In this document: positions 37,756 to 48,432 of the stretch, in pieces
Layout: the number at the start of each line of letters is the position of its first letter
How positions within the stretch are numbered: the stretch's first letter is position 1
Program-made: the position numbers and the translations under genes
Assembly (NCBI RefSeq): GCF_013283745.1
Contig: NZ_JABSTZ010000001.1
Location: forward strand, 1,568,406-1,632,405
DNA: 64,000 nucleotides
Source: Aeromicrobium stalagmiti
Lineage (GTDB): Bacteria > Actinomycetota > Actinomycetes > Propionibacteriales > Nocardioidaceae
Reading direction: 5' to 3'
Notes under the pieces: model-generated
Databases searched by the model: none
What the model saw: the letters and a program-made list of their open reading frames with translations, nothing else
Told to the model about the DNA's origin: nothing

Positions 37756-37857
37756 GACGCCTGCCTCGAGGTCCGGATGGGGAGGGAATGTCGGCTGGGT
37801 GAGTTGTTGACATTTCAATCGTGCTGCGCCGTACAGGGGTGCAACAGGGGTGAAGTT

Positions 37858-38814
37858 ATGCAGTTCTGGCGGGCGTGCGACCCTTCAGGTGCGGAGCCTC
37901 AGGTGCCCCGTGGACCGGAGGTGGCCGTGGCATCGGAGTCCGCCATCGTCCTGCCCGCCGGTGGGCTGCAGATCCGCCGCGTGAGCGAGCTGCTGGGCGT
38001 CCCGGCGCCGACCCTGCGGTCGTGGGAGCGGCGCTACGGCGTGCCGACCACGGTCCGCAGCGAGGGCGGTCATCGACGCTACGGCGCCGACGAGCTGCAG
38101 GAGATCCGTCTCATGCGCGACGAGATCGCCCGCGGCCTCCGCGCATCCGACGCAGCCCGGTCCGTGAGGCTCCTGCTCGACCGCGACAACCCGGCCCAGC
38201 CGCGCATCACCGCCCTGCTCGAGGCCTCGGGCCGCATCGACCCCGACGGCCTGCGAGCCGTCCTCGAGGAGTCCCGCGCCGAGCTCGGGCTGTCGATGAC
38301 GATCGACCAGGTCGTCATGCCGGCGCTCCGGCAGGTGGGTGCCTGGTGGGAGGCAGGCCGCTGCGGGCTGGAGCAGGAGCACGTCACGACCGAGACCATC
38401 CGCGGCTGGTTCGCGCGGTCCACGACCTTGGCCCCGGACGTCTGCCACGACAGGCCGATCGTGCTGGCGTGCGGTCCTCGCGACCAGCACACCGTCGGGC
38501 TGGAGGCGCTCGCCGCGCTGCTGGCCGAGCGGGGGCGAGGGGCGCGGCTCATGGGGCCTCGCACGACCTGTGAGGCCGTGCTGGCCGCGATCGTGGCGAC
38601 CCACGCCGAGGCGGTCGTGGTGGTGTCGCACCTGCGGGCGCAGCGCCGACCCGCGGTCGAGACGGTGGTTGCCGTCGACGACACGGGCACGGCGGTCTTC
38701 TACGCCGGCAACGCCTTCTCGTCGCCGGAGCTGCGGATCGGGGTGCCCGGCACCTACCTGGGCACGAGCCTGTCCGTCGCCGCCACCACGATCGTCGACC
38801 AGCTGCAGCGGTGA
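37858..38814 (+). CDS. MerR-family regulator with B12-binding domain (CarH/LitR-like)
   Basis: A 318-residue regulator. Residues 37-80 are a MerR winged helix (LQIRRVSELLGVPAPTLRSWERRYGVP ... GGHRRYG). Residues 115-190 form the four-helix cap with W-x9-EH (Trp164, Glu174, His175); residues 198-318 are the B12 fold with DxHxxG (Asp209, His211, Gly214) and SxL (Ser257, Leu259). These are the marks of adenosylcobalamin light sensors of the CarH/LitR type. The residue after Trp164 is Glu165, where characterised CarH has a His. I took the ATG at 37858 with AGGGG upstream; GTG at 37927 is possible. It lies 22 bases before the RNB gene. Confidence 0.85.
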   Translation: MQFWRACDPSGAEPQVPRGPEVAVASESAIVLPAGGLQIRRVSELLGVPAPTLRSWERRYGVPTTVRSEGGHRRYGADELQEIRLMRDEIARGLRASDAARSVRLLLDRDNPAQPRITALLEASGRIDPDGLRAVLEESRAELGLSMTIDQVVMPALRQVGAWWEAGRCGLEQEHVTTETIRGWFARSTTLAPDVCHDRPIVLACGPRDQHTVGLEALAALLAERGRGARLMGPRTTCEAVLAAIVATHAEAVVVVSHLRAQRRPAVETVVAVDDTGTAVFYAGNAFSSPELRIGVPGTYLGTSLSVAATTIVDQLQR

Positions 38815-38824
38815 GGGGACCGGG

Positions 38825-38830
38825 TACGTT
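38825..38830 (+). promoter_or_regulatory. -10 hexamer TACGTT for leaderless RNB gene
   Basis: TACGTT, six bases, GTG at 38837. Confidence 0.5.
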
Positions 38831-38836
38831 CGGAGC

Positions 38837-40267
38837 GTGAGCACCCACGACTTCGACGCGGTCCGTGCCGAGCTGGGGCTGCCATCGGCGGCCAGGACCG
38901 ACGAGTTCCCCGACGACGTGCTGGCCGAGGCCACGACGATCGCAGCGGCCAGGGCACCGGACGTCGAGGACGCCACGAGCATCCCCTTCGTGACGATCGA
39001 CCCGCCGGGCGCCCGCGACCTCGACCAGGCGGTCTTCATCGAGCGGATCGGGTCGGGGTTCCGGGTCCACTACGCGATCGCCGACCTCGGATCCGCGATA
39101 CCTGCCGGTGGTGCGGTCGACTCCGAGGCGCGGCGGCGGGGCCAGACGATCTACCTGCCCGACGGTCGCGTGCCGCTGCACCCGCCCGTCATCTCCGAGG
39201 GATCGCTCAGCCTGCTGCCCGACCAGGTCAGGGGAGCGGCGCTGTGGACGATCGACGTCGACGAGCGGGGCGAGGCGAGCCACGTGTCGGTGCGCCGGGC
39301 CCGGGTCAGGTCGGTGGCCCAGCTCGACTACGAGGGCGTCCAGCAGTCGTTCGACGCGGGATCACCGCATCCGTCGATCGAGCCGTTGGCCGATCTCGGG
39401 CGGCTGCGGCGTGCCCTCCGCGTCGGCCTCGAGGCCGTCGAGCTGGCGCTGCCCGAGCAGGAGGTCGTCGCCGCGGACTCGCCCGAGGGTCCGGGACCGG
39501 ACTGGGTCGTGCGCATGCGACGTCGCACCGAGGTCGACGGGTGGAACGCCGAGGTGTCGCTGCTCACCGGCATGGGTGCTGCTCGTCTCATGCTCGGGGC
39601 CGGCGTGGGTCTGCTCCGCACGCTCCCGCCTGCGGAGGACGAGGCGCGGGCCGCCTTCCTGCGGACGGCTCGGTCGCTCGGCGTGGCAGTCGCTGACACC
39701 GCGACGCCGTCCGAGGTGCTCGCCGACCTCGATCCAGACCTGCCGGCGTCCATCGCGTTGATGCGCGAGGCGACCGGGCTCCTGCGGGGGGCGGGCTACG
39801 TCGCGTTCGACGGCACGCCGCCGGAGCAGGCTGACCACGCCGGTGTCGGCGGCCCGTACGCCCACGTGACGGCACCGCTGCGCCGGCTCGCCGACCGGTT
39901 CGGCACCGAGATCTGCCTGGCGATCTGCGCGGAGCGCGAGATCCCGGCGTGGGTGCGAGAGGCACTGCCGGTGCTGGGCGACATCATGCGTTCCTCCGAC
40001 CAGGCGGCGTCGAAGGCGGATCGCACCTGCATCGACCAGGCGGAGGTCTGGGAGCTCGAGGGGCGGGTGGGCGAGGTCTTCGACGCGATCGTCGTGCGCG
40101 CCGAGCGGTCGCAGGGTGAGGTCATGCTCGTGACCCCTCCGGTCATCGCAACGTGCACGGGCAGCGGACTTCCGGAGGGGCAGCACGTCCGGGTGCGTCT
40201 GGCGGAGGTCGACGTGGTCCGTCGGCGGGTCGTCTTCGGCTATGAGAAGGGTCACGTCAAAGGTTAG
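38837..40267 (+). CDS. RNB-domain ribonuclease (RNase II/R family, short form)
   Basis: A 476-residue protein consisting mainly of the RNB catalytic domain. The metal site motif IDPPGARDLDQAVFIE, HYAIADLGSAIPAG and RRRGQTIYLPDGRVPLHP are clear, as is the late GPYAHVTAPLRRLADRF. It lacks the cold-shock and S1 domains of full RNase II/R, as in the short actinobacterial form. It should degrade single-stranded RNA 3' to 5'. GTG at 38837 is set by a leaderless promoter. The end of the gene overlaps an iron box for the next gene. Confidence 0.92.
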   Translation: MSTHDFDAVRAELGLPSAARTDEFPDDVLAEATTIAAARAPDVEDATSIPFVTIDPPGARDLDQAVFIERIGSGFRVHYAIADLGSAIPAGGAVDSEARRRGQTIYLPDGRVPLHPPVISEGSLSLLPDQVRGAALWTIDVDERGEASHVSVRRARVRSVAQLDYEGVQQSFDAGSPHPSIEPLADLGRLRRALRVGLEAVELALPEQEVVAADSPEGPGPDWVVRMRRRTEVDGWNAEVSLLTGMGAARLMLGAGVGLLRTLPPAEDEARAAFLRTARSLGVAVADTATPSEVLADLDPDLPASIALMREATGLLRGAGYVAFDGTPPEQADHAGVGGPYAHVTAPLRRLADRFGTEICLAICAEREIPAWVREALPVLGDIMRSSDQAASKADRTCIDQAEVWELEGRVGEVFDAIVVRAERSQGEVMLVTPPVIATCTGSGLPEGQHVRVRLAEVDVVRRRVVFGYEKGHVKG

Positions 40268-40277
40268 GCTGGCCTAC
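40259..40277 (+). promoter_or_regulatory. DtxR/IdeR-type iron box upstream of FepB-like gene
   Basis: AAAGGTTAGGCTGGCCTAC matches the 19-bp consensus TWAGGTWAGSCTWACCTWA at 15 positions and lies just ahead of the TAGGGT -10 box. Predicts repression when iron is plentiful. Confidence 0.75.
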
Positions 40278-40279
40278 GT

Positions 40280-40285
40280 TAGGGT
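40280..40285 (+). promoter_or_regulatory. -10 hexamer TAGGGT for leaderless FepB-like gene
   Basis: TAGGGT, six bases, ATG at 40292; it lies three bases downstream of the iron box. Confidence 0.55.
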
Positions 40286-40291
40286 CGCCTT

Positions 40292-41287
40292 ATGAAGAAG
40301 ATTCTCCTCGCGGCACTGGCCGCGCTGGCCCTCACGACCCTGGCCGCCTGCGGCTCGTCCGACGCTGACTCCACCGGCTCGAAGGACTCGTCGTCCTTCA
40401 GCTTCACGGACGACCTCGGCAACCAGATCGACCTCGACAAGGCGCCCGAGCGCCTGCTGGTGCAGTCGTCGATGGCAGCGGCCCTGACCGACCTCGGCCT
40501 CGGCGACAAGATCGTCGGCACGTTCGGCCCGCTCAAGAATGCTGACGGCGAGCCCGACTCGCAGGTCGCCGGCCTCGACATCGCCAAGGCCCCCGACGTG
40601 ACGGGCGGCGGTGACTACGGCTCGATCAACCTCGAGGACGCCGCCGAGCTCAAGCCCGATCTCGTCGTCACGAGCGCCTACCTCGACGACGACCTCTGGT
40701 ACATCAACGACAAGACCGCCACCGACCTGAAGAAGCTCGCACCGATCCTCGTCGTCAGCTTCGACGGCAAGACCCTGCCCGAGCTGCTCGACGGCACGGA
40801 GCGGGCTGCCAAGGCCCTCGGCGCCGACCTCGAGTCCGACGGCACGACCGCCTCGCACGAGGCGTTCACCACCGCGGCCGACCGCGTCAAGAAGGTGTCG
40901 GCCGACCTCGGCGACCGCACGATCCTCGCCGGCTCGGCCGCGCAGGACCTGTTCTACGTCTCCAACCCGAAGGTCAGCCCCGACCTGTTCTACTGGAAGG
41001 ACGAGCTGGGCCTGCCCCTCACCGTCCCCGACAACCCCGACGCGGGCGGCTACTTCGAGAGCCTGAGCTGGGAGAAGGCCGACAAGTACCCGGCCGACAT
41101 CTTCCTGTACGACGACCGCATCGGCGCGGCCGGTCTACAGCTGTTCGCCCAGGAGAAGGTCTTCCAGACCCTCGCCGCGGCCCAGGACGAGGCATACGTT
41201 CCGTGGACGTCCGTCGCGCCGCCGAGCTACCAGGCCTACGCCGACCTGATGGACCGTCTCGCGGACGATCTCGAGAAGCAGCTCTAG
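40292..41287 (+). CDS. Iron-siderophore ABC transporter substrate-binding lipoprotein (FepB/FecB-like)
   Basis: A 331-residue lipoprotein. The signal peptide ends in the lipobox LAAC (Cys20). The mature protein is a helical-backbone TroA-type binder: FTDDLGNQIDLDKAPERLLVQSSMAAALTDLGLGDKIVGTFG, then ELKPDLVVTSAYLDDD and the late LSWEKADKYPADIFLYDDR. It should capture a ferric siderophore outside the membrane. Permease and ATPase genes are not adjacent. Expression is likely iron-repressed through the upstream box. Followed after four bases by a SIP-like gene. Confidence 0.92.
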   Translation: MKKILLAALAALALTTLAACGSSDADSTGSKDSSSFSFTDDLGNQIDLDKAPERLLVQSSMAAALTDLGLGDKIVGTFGPLKNADGEPDSQVAGLDIAKAPDVTGGGDYGSINLEDAAELKPDLVVTSAYLDDDLWYINDKTATDLKKLAPILVVSFDGKTLPELLDGTERAAKALGADLESDGTTASHEAFTTAADRVKKVSADLGDRTILAGSAAQDLFYVSNPKVSPDLFYWKDELGLPLTVPDNPDAGGYFESLSWEKADKYPADIFLYDDRIGAAGLQLFAQEKVFQTLAAAQDEAYVPWTSVAPPSYQAYADLMDRLADDLEKQL

Positions 41288-41291
41288 GACG

Positions 41292-42014
41292 ATGGGTCGC
41301 ACGCTGGGGGTCATCGCCGACCGCATCGATGCGCAGTCCTTCGGGCTGCGGGTCGCGGTGCACGAGGCGATGGGTGCGAACCTGACCCGGCTCGTGCTGG
41401 CGGGGGACGACCTCGTCGGCACGAGCACGGATCCGTGCGACGTGACCGCGTTCCGGGTCTCGCGCACCGACTTTCGGCACTACACGCCGGCCGCGCTCGA
41501 CCCGGAGGCCGGCGAGGTCACGATCATCGTGCACCGCCATGGTGCTGGTCCGGGGGAGGAGCTCATCGCGGGTTGGTCGGTGGGTGACGACGTGCTGCTG
41601 TGCCGGTGGTCGTCGACGCGCGGCTTCCGGTGGACCGATGACGAGGCGCCGGTCGTCCTGCTGGGCGACTCGACGGTCATCAGCCTGGCGATGTCGATGA
41701 GTGATCGGGCGGCCCGGGAGGGGCGGACCCTGTTGGCGGTGCTCGAGGTCGATGCCGACGACGTCGAGGCAGTGCGCGAGCTGGTGCCCGGAGCGGTCGT
41801 GGTGGCCGCCGGCGACGAGCCCGGTCTCACCCTCGACGACTGGCTCGACCAGCATCACGATCGAGTGACGGCGCTCGAGGACCCGGTGGTCCACCTCGCC
41901 GGGCATGGGCAGTCGATCCAGCGCCAGCGGACGTTCCTCCGCGCGGCGTGCGGGCTCGACCGGCGCCAGATCAGGACGCAGCCCTACTGGGCCACCGGCA
42001 GGTCGGGGCTGTGA
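41292..42014 (+). CDS. Siderophore-interacting protein (SIP)-like flavin reductase
   Basis: A 240-residue protein resembling ViuB/SIP ferric-siderophore reductases: RVSRTDFRHYTPAALDPEAGEVTIIVHRHGAGPGEELIAGWSVGDDVLL is the FAD-binding region, VLLGDSTVISLAMSM the start of the NAD(P)-binding half, and the C-terminal ALDRRQ-like RAACGLDRRQIRTQPYWATG is typical. It would reduce and release iron from imported siderophores. The cofactor residues are less canonical than in ViuB, so confidence is moderate. Four-base gap to the lipoprotein gene suggests one operon. Confidence 0.78.
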   Translation: MGRTLGVIADRIDAQSFGLRVAVHEAMGANLTRLVLAGDDLVGTSTDPCDVTAFRVSRTDFRHYTPAALDPEAGEVTIIVHRHGAGPGEELIAGWSVGDDVLLCRWSSTRGFRWTDDEAPVVLLGDSTVISLAMSMSDRAAREGRTLLAVLEVDADDVEAVRELVPGAVVVAAGDEPGLTLDDWLDQHHDRVTALEDPVVHLAGHGQSIQRQRTFLRAACGLDRRQIRTQPYWATGRSGL

Positions 42015-42017
42015 GTC

Positions 42018-44244
<2,227 letters not shown>

Positions 44245-44267
44245 TCGCCTTCCGGCTCAGCCCGCCG

Positions 44268-45509
44268 TTATTGGCGTTGGTGGCCGGGGTCTCGTCCGGG
44301 CAGGACGGGTGGTGGGGTTGACCGGTACTGGTGGCCGGTGGGGGTGTGCCAGGTGGTGGTGTTTCCGGTGGTGGTGATGGTCCAGCCGGGTTGGTGCTTG
44401 ATGGTGTGGGATCTGACGCAGAGCCCTTGACCGTTGTCGGCGACGGAGAGTCCGCCGTGTTCGTGGGCGTGGATGTGGTCGTCGTGGCGGATCGTGGCGT
44501 CGCAGCCGGGTTGTCTGCAGCGGCGGTCGCGGGTGCGGATGTGGGCTGAGGTGGTGCGGGTGAAACGCCGCCGCCTGGGTTCGCGGACGAGGAGTGTGCC
44601 GTCGGCGGGGTCGACGAACAGGCGGCGGATGGACGCGGTGCGGGCTTTGGCAATGATCTCGTCGGCGACATCGGGGCTGATGGGTCCGTAGCCGTCGAGC
44701 TCGACGGGTGTGTCACCACCGGCGACGAGGGTCTTGGCGTCGAGGACGAGGTTGATCTCGACGGCGATGTCGTCGGCGAATGCTTGTCCGGTGACGCGTT
44801 CGACGAGGGTGCCGGTCATGATCTGGCCCCGTGATCGGGGGTCTCCGGTGGAGCGGAGGCCGGTGGCCCAGTCGTCGAGGGCCCGGTGGGCGGCGACGAT
44901 CTGCTCAGCCGGTCCCCGAACCCGCAGGTGGGCGATGCCGTCGGTGTCGGGGTGCAGGGTGACCCGGGCATCAGCCCGGTTGCGGCGGGCCCTTTCGTGG
45001 GCGGCCTCAGCATCGATGCCGATGACGACCCTGGCTGCGGCGTCCCTGGCCTGGGCGGTCGTCATGCCGGTGATCTTCGCGGCGATCTCCCCATCAGCGA
45101 CCACGTCGTCATCGACGTGCAGGGACTGGGTCTCCCGCGCCACCGCACGAGCGGTGGCCTCACTGATCAGGCCGGCTTCGAAGAGCGCGAACACCTTCGG
45201 CAACCTGGTCATCCCCAGAGCCAGTTCGACCTGCGTGCCCGCCGCCGTCGGCCCGATCATCCTTGCCATCGACACCTCGCCGATCACCGACAGGGTCGGA
45301 TCGCCGTGACCCAGGCCCATCTTGCGAGCGCGTTCGCGGTGCAGCAGGGCGACCTGGCGGACCTGCTCGGCCTGCGCGGCCCGGATGGTGCGGTCGAGCT
45401 CACGGATCGCATCGACCCGGACCGCATCGACCTCCAGAGCCGGCTCCCCAGCGAAGTCGTGCGCGCGCACCTCGTCGAGGAGGCGACCAGTCGGCACGGC
45501 TTCGAACAT
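44268..45509 (-). CDS. HNH endonuclease with DUF222 domain (13E12-repeat type)
   Basis: A 413-residue DUF222-HNH protein. The long DUF222 region (about 20-300: AIRELDRTIRAAQAEQVRQVALLHRERARKMG, GLISEATARAVARETQSL) is followed by the HNH core CRQPGCDATIRHDDHIHAHEHGGLSVADNGQGLCVRSHTIKH. Such genes are present in many copies in actinobacterial genomes, resemble the 13E12 repeat family and behave like accessory or mobile DNA; their role is not settled. ATG six bases after TAGAGT. It sits inside the purine locus, opposite to its neighbours. Confidence 0.9.
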   Translation of the reverse strand: MFEAVPTGRLLDEVRAHDFAGEPALEVDAVRVDAIRELDRTIRAAQAEQVRQVALLHRERARKMGLGHGDPTLSVIGEVSMARMIGPTAAGTQVELALGMTRLPKVFALFEAGLISEATARAVARETQSLHVDDDVVADGEIAAKITGMTTAQARDAAARVVIGIDAEAAHERARRNRADARVTLHPDTDGIAHLRVRGPAEQIVAAHRALDDWATGLRSTGDPRSRGQIMTGTLVERVTGQAFADDIAVEINLVLDAKTLVAGGDTPVELDGYGPISPDVADEIIAKARTASIRRLFVDPADGTLLVREPRRRRFTRTTSAHIRTRDRRCRQPGCDATIRHDDHIHAHEHGGLSVADNGQGLCVRSHTIKHQPGWTITTTGNTTTWHTPTGHQYRSTPPPVLPGRDPGHQRQ

Positions 45510-45515
45510 GCTTCA

Positions 45516-45521
45516 ACTCTA
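45516..45521 (-). promoter_or_regulatory. -10 hexamer TAGAGT for leaderless HNH gene
   Basis: Minus-strand TAGAGT, six bases, ATG at 45509. Confidence 0.5.
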
Positions 45522-45655
45522 GAGGCCACCACTGACACGAACCTTCTGCGATCAGAGCGATTTCCACAGGGCATCGCTGGTCCGATCGACATGCCGCGCA
45601 GGGCGCCACGCAGCGCCCTCGGACGCACAGCGCGGTGGCGATGCTGGGGGACCGT

Positions 45656-45661
45656 TAGCCT
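45656..45661 (+). promoter_or_regulatory. -10 hexamer TAGCCT for leaderless NYN gene
   Basis: TAGCCT, seven bases, GTG at 45669. Confidence 0.55.
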
Positions 45662-45668
45662 CGAGGCT

Positions 45669-46811
45669 GTGACCAACCGCAACGTTGCCGTCTTCATCGA
45701 CGCCGAGAACCTGTTCAAGGGCTACGGCAAGCTCGACATCCCCGACCTGTCGATGGCGGACATCCTCGACCAGCTCGAACGTGCCGCCGCGCGCGAGGCG
45801 GGCGCGGGCAGCATTGCCCTCGCCCGTGCCTACGCCGACTGGAGCGCGCTGGGCCTCGAGGACTACCGCCGCGACGTCGAGCGGGCCGGCGTGCAGACGA
45901 TGCAGGTCTTCTCGGTCAGCAAGGCCGAGAAGAACGCCGCTGACATCGTCCTCGTGGTCGACTGCCTGCGGGCGGCGGCCGATCTCGACCAGCTCGAGGT
46001 CTTCATCATCGTGTCGGCCGACGGCGACTTCGTCCCGCTGGTACGCCGCCTCCACGAGCTCGACAAGTACGTCATCGGTGCGACGCTCGCTGACCACCCG
46101 GTCAACAACGTGCTGGAGCAGGAGGTCGACCAGTACGTCCCGCTGAAGATCAAGGCGACCCCGCCCGCCGCGGCGCTGCAGCCGATCTTCTCCGGCGACC
46201 CCTCCGCCCAGCTGCCCACGAGGCGCCCCGCGCGCACCGACCGGTCGCGGGCGGAGAAGCCCGTCGTCGAGCGGCCTCTTGTCGAGCGGCCCGCGAAGAA
46301 GGCCGAGCCGAAGCAGGAGCAGCCCAGGAAGGCCGAGCCGAAGAAGGCCGAGCCCAAGCAGGAGCAGCCCAAGAAGGAACAGGCAAAGAAGGCCGAGCCC
46401 AAGAGGACCGAGCAGCCCAGGAAGGCCGCCAAGATCTCGTGGCACGAGATGGCCCAGGAGATCGCGGTCGTCCACGACGGTCCGGCATCCTCGCCCGACG
46501 ACTACAAGGCGATCATCAAGAAGGTGCTGTCCGACCCCAAGGTCCGCAGCTACTGCGACAAGCTCGCCAACGAGGGCGGGACCCTGCCGATCCTCGCGAT
46601 GGCGATCAAGGCGGCCGCACCCCACATCAGCCCCTCGGACGCCAAGGTGAGCTCGATGTCGCGTGCGCTCCGGTTCGCGCTGGCCGACACGCAGTACGCG
46701 CTGGCCCGCGAGAGCGACGACGTCCAGCCGGTGCTGGTGCGCCGCAACGCCAACCCGGCGGGCGTGCTGCCCGACCTGTCGCTCGACGACATCCAGCGCG
46801 GCGTCCAGTAG
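45669..46811 (+). CDS. NYN-domain (PIN-like) putative RNase with charged repeat linker
   Basis: A 380-residue protein. Residues 1-165 are a NYN/LabA-like domain with conserved acidic residues: NVAVFIDAENLF, ADIVLVVDCLRAAADL, FIIVSADGDFVPLVRRLHELDKYVIGATLADH. Residues about 210-255 are a Lys-Glu-Pro-Gln repeat (AEPKQEQP, KKAEPK units). The remaining 125 residues (ISWHEMAQEIAVVHDGPASSPDDYKAIIKKVL) form a helical domain possibly related to the OST-HTH group. NYN proteins of this type are predicted metal-dependent RNases. GTG is fixed by a leaderless promoter. Confidence 0.87.
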   Translation: MTNRNVAVFIDAENLFKGYGKLDIPDLSMADILDQLERAAAREAGAGSIALARAYADWSALGLEDYRRDVERAGVQTMQVFSVSKAEKNAADIVLVVDCLRAAADLDQLEVFIIVSADGDFVPLVRRLHELDKYVIGATLADHPVNNVLEQEVDQYVPLKIKATPPAAALQPIFSGDPSAQLPTRRPARTDRSRAEKPVVERPLVERPAKKAEPKQEQPRKAEPKKAEPKQEQPKKEQAKKAEPKRTEQPRKAAKISWHEMAQEIAVVHDGPASSPDDYKAIIKKVLSDPKVRSYCDKLANEGGTLPILAMAIKAAAPHISPSDAKVSSMSRALRFALADTQYALARESDDVQPVLVRRNANPAGVLPDLSLDDIQRGVQ

Positions 46812-46834
46812 GCACGCGGCCGTCGGGCACGCAC

Positions 46835-46840
46835 TAGGCT
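46835..46840 (+). promoter_or_regulatory. -10 hexamer TAGGCT for leaderless guaB3
   Basis: TAGGCT, six bases, ATG at 46847. Confidence 0.55.
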
Positions 46841-46846
46841 GGCCCC

Positions 46847-47953
46847 ATGGCAGACATCGAGATCGGCACGGCCAAGCGCGGTCGGCGCGCCTACTCCTTC
46901 GACGACATCGCGATCGTCCCGAGCCGGCGCACCCGTGACCCCGAAGAGGTGTCGACGGCGTGGCAGATCGACGCCTACCGCTTCGAGCTGCCGGTCATCG
47001 CGGCGCCGATGGACTCAGTCATGAGCCCCGAGACGGCCATCGCCCTCGGCAAGCACGGCGGGCTCGGCGTGCTCGACCTCGAGGGCCTCTGGACCCGCTA
47101 CGACAACCCCGAGAAGCTGCTCGACGAGGTCGCCGGCATCGAGGGTCCGCTCGCGACCAAGCGTCTGCAGGAGATCTACGCCGAGCCGATCAAGGCCGAG
47201 CTCATCACGGCCCGCCTGCAGCAGATGCGCGAGTCCGGCGTCACGGTTGCGGGCGCCCTGTCACCCCAGCGCACCAAGCAGTTCGCCGACGCCGTCGTCG
47301 ACGCGGGTGTCGACCTGTTCGTGATCCGCGGCACCACGGTGTCCGCCGAGCACGTCTCGGGCCAGACGGAGCCGCTCAACCTCAAGGAGTTCATCTACGA
47401 GCTCGACGTCCCCGTCATCGTCGGTGGCTGCGCCACCTACCAGGCGGCCCTGCACCTGATGCGCACCGGCGCGGCCGGCGTCCTGGTCGGCTTCGGCGGA
47501 GGTGCGGCGCACACGACCCGCTCGGTGCTCGGCATCTCGGTGCCGATGGCGTCCGCTGTCGCCGACGTCGCCGCGGCACGTCGTGACTACCTCGACGAGT
47601 CGGGCGGTCGCTACGTCCACGTCATCGCCGACGGCTCGATCGGCCGCAGCGGCGACATCGCCAAGGCGATCGCCTGTGGGGCCGACGCCGTCATGATCGG
47701 CTCGCCGTTCGCGCGCGCCGTCGAGGCGCCGGGTCGCGGGTTCCACTGGGGCGCCGAGGCCTGGCACCCCGACCTGCCGCGCGGCGAGCGGGTCGACATC
47801 GGCACGGTCGGCGACCTCGAGTCCGTCCTGTTCGGCCCGTCCTCCGTCCCCGACGGCACGATGAACCTGATCGGTGCCCTGCGCCGCGCGATGGCCACGA
47901 CCGGCTACACCGACCTCAAGGAGTTCCAGCGGGTCGAGGTCGTCGTCGGCTGA
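46847..47953 (+). CDS. guaB3: GuaB3 family IMP dehydrogenase-related protein
   Basis: A 368-residue GuaB3 paralogue of IMPDH without CBS domains. The start RRAYSFDDIAIVPSRRTRDPEEVSTAWQIDAYRFELPVIAAPMDSVMSPETAIALGKHGG and the later VIADGSIGRSGDIAKAIACGADAVMIGSPFA match the family. The canonical IMPDH Cys loop is not present in the same form. Some GuaB3 proteins act as GMP reductases; the reaction here is undetermined. guaB3 between guaB and guaA is the usual actinobacterial order. Confidence 0.93.
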   Translation: MADIEIGTAKRGRRAYSFDDIAIVPSRRTRDPEEVSTAWQIDAYRFELPVIAAPMDSVMSPETAIALGKHGGLGVLDLEGLWTRYDNPEKLLDEVAGIEGPLATKRLQEIYAEPIKAELITARLQQMRESGVTVAGALSPQRTKQFADAVVDAGVDLFVIRGTTVSAEHVSGQTEPLNLKEFIYELDVPVIVGGCATYQAALHLMRTGAAGVLVGFGGGAAHTTRSVLGISVPMASAVADVAAARRDYLDESGGRYVHVIADGSIGRSGDIAKAIACGADAVMIGSPFARAVEAPGRGFHWGAEAWHPDLPRGERVDIGTVGDLESVLFGPSSVPDGTMNLIGALRRAMATTGYTDLKEFQRVEVVVG

Positions 47954-48432
47954 TGCCGGGCTTCCGGCTCGAGCGGGTCACGTTCGACCACCCTGATGCC
48001 GTCCTGCTCCGCGACGAGCACGTCGCGCTGGGCAACCTGCTCTATGCCGACGATCCGGCTGCGGTCCACCGTGGCGGATCGGAGGGCATCGATCCCGCCT
48101 CGGTCGTCGCGACCTTCGTCGCCTACGACGGTGCGGTGCCGATCGGCCACGCCTGCGTGCGCCGGCTCGACGGCGCGATGGCCGGCGACATGGAGATGAA
48201 GCGTCTCTACGTCCGCGAGGCGTCGCGGGGGAGCGGAGTCGCCGACGACCTCCTCCTTGCGATCGAGCAGGTCGTGCGCGACGAGGGACTCCCGCGGGTC
48301 GTCATCCACACCGGCGACCGTCAGCACGCGGCACTCACGTTCTACGGGCGGCGCGGCTACACGCCCATCGAGGTGTTCGCGCCCTACGAGGCGGTCACCT
48401 ACTCGCTCTGCTTCGAGAAGGTCTTCGCGTGA
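47953..48432 (+). CDS. GNAT-family N-acetyltransferase
   Basis: A 159-residue GNAT protein. The fold is shown by VVATFVAYDGAVPIGHACVRRL, the acetyl-CoA region LYVREASRGSGVADDLLLAI and the late LTFYGRRGYTPIEVFAPYE. Substrate unknown. The ATG shares one base with the guaB3 stop and the 3' end overlaps the MOSC gene by GTGA, so guaB3, GNAT and MOSC are coupled. Confidence 0.88.
   Translation: MPGFRLERVTFDHPDAVLLRDEHVALGNLLYADDPAAVHRGGSEGIDPASVVATFVAYDGAVPIGHACVRRLDGAMAGDMEMKRLYVREASRGSGVADDLLLAIEQVVRDEGLPRVVIHTGDRQHAALTFYGRRGYTPIEVFAPYEAVTYSLCFEKVFA

Noticed and set aside
44268-46811. HNH and NYN genes as an anti-phage defence pair
   Set aside because: They are on opposite strands with separate promoters, and each belongs to a common actinobacterial family; nothing links them to defence.
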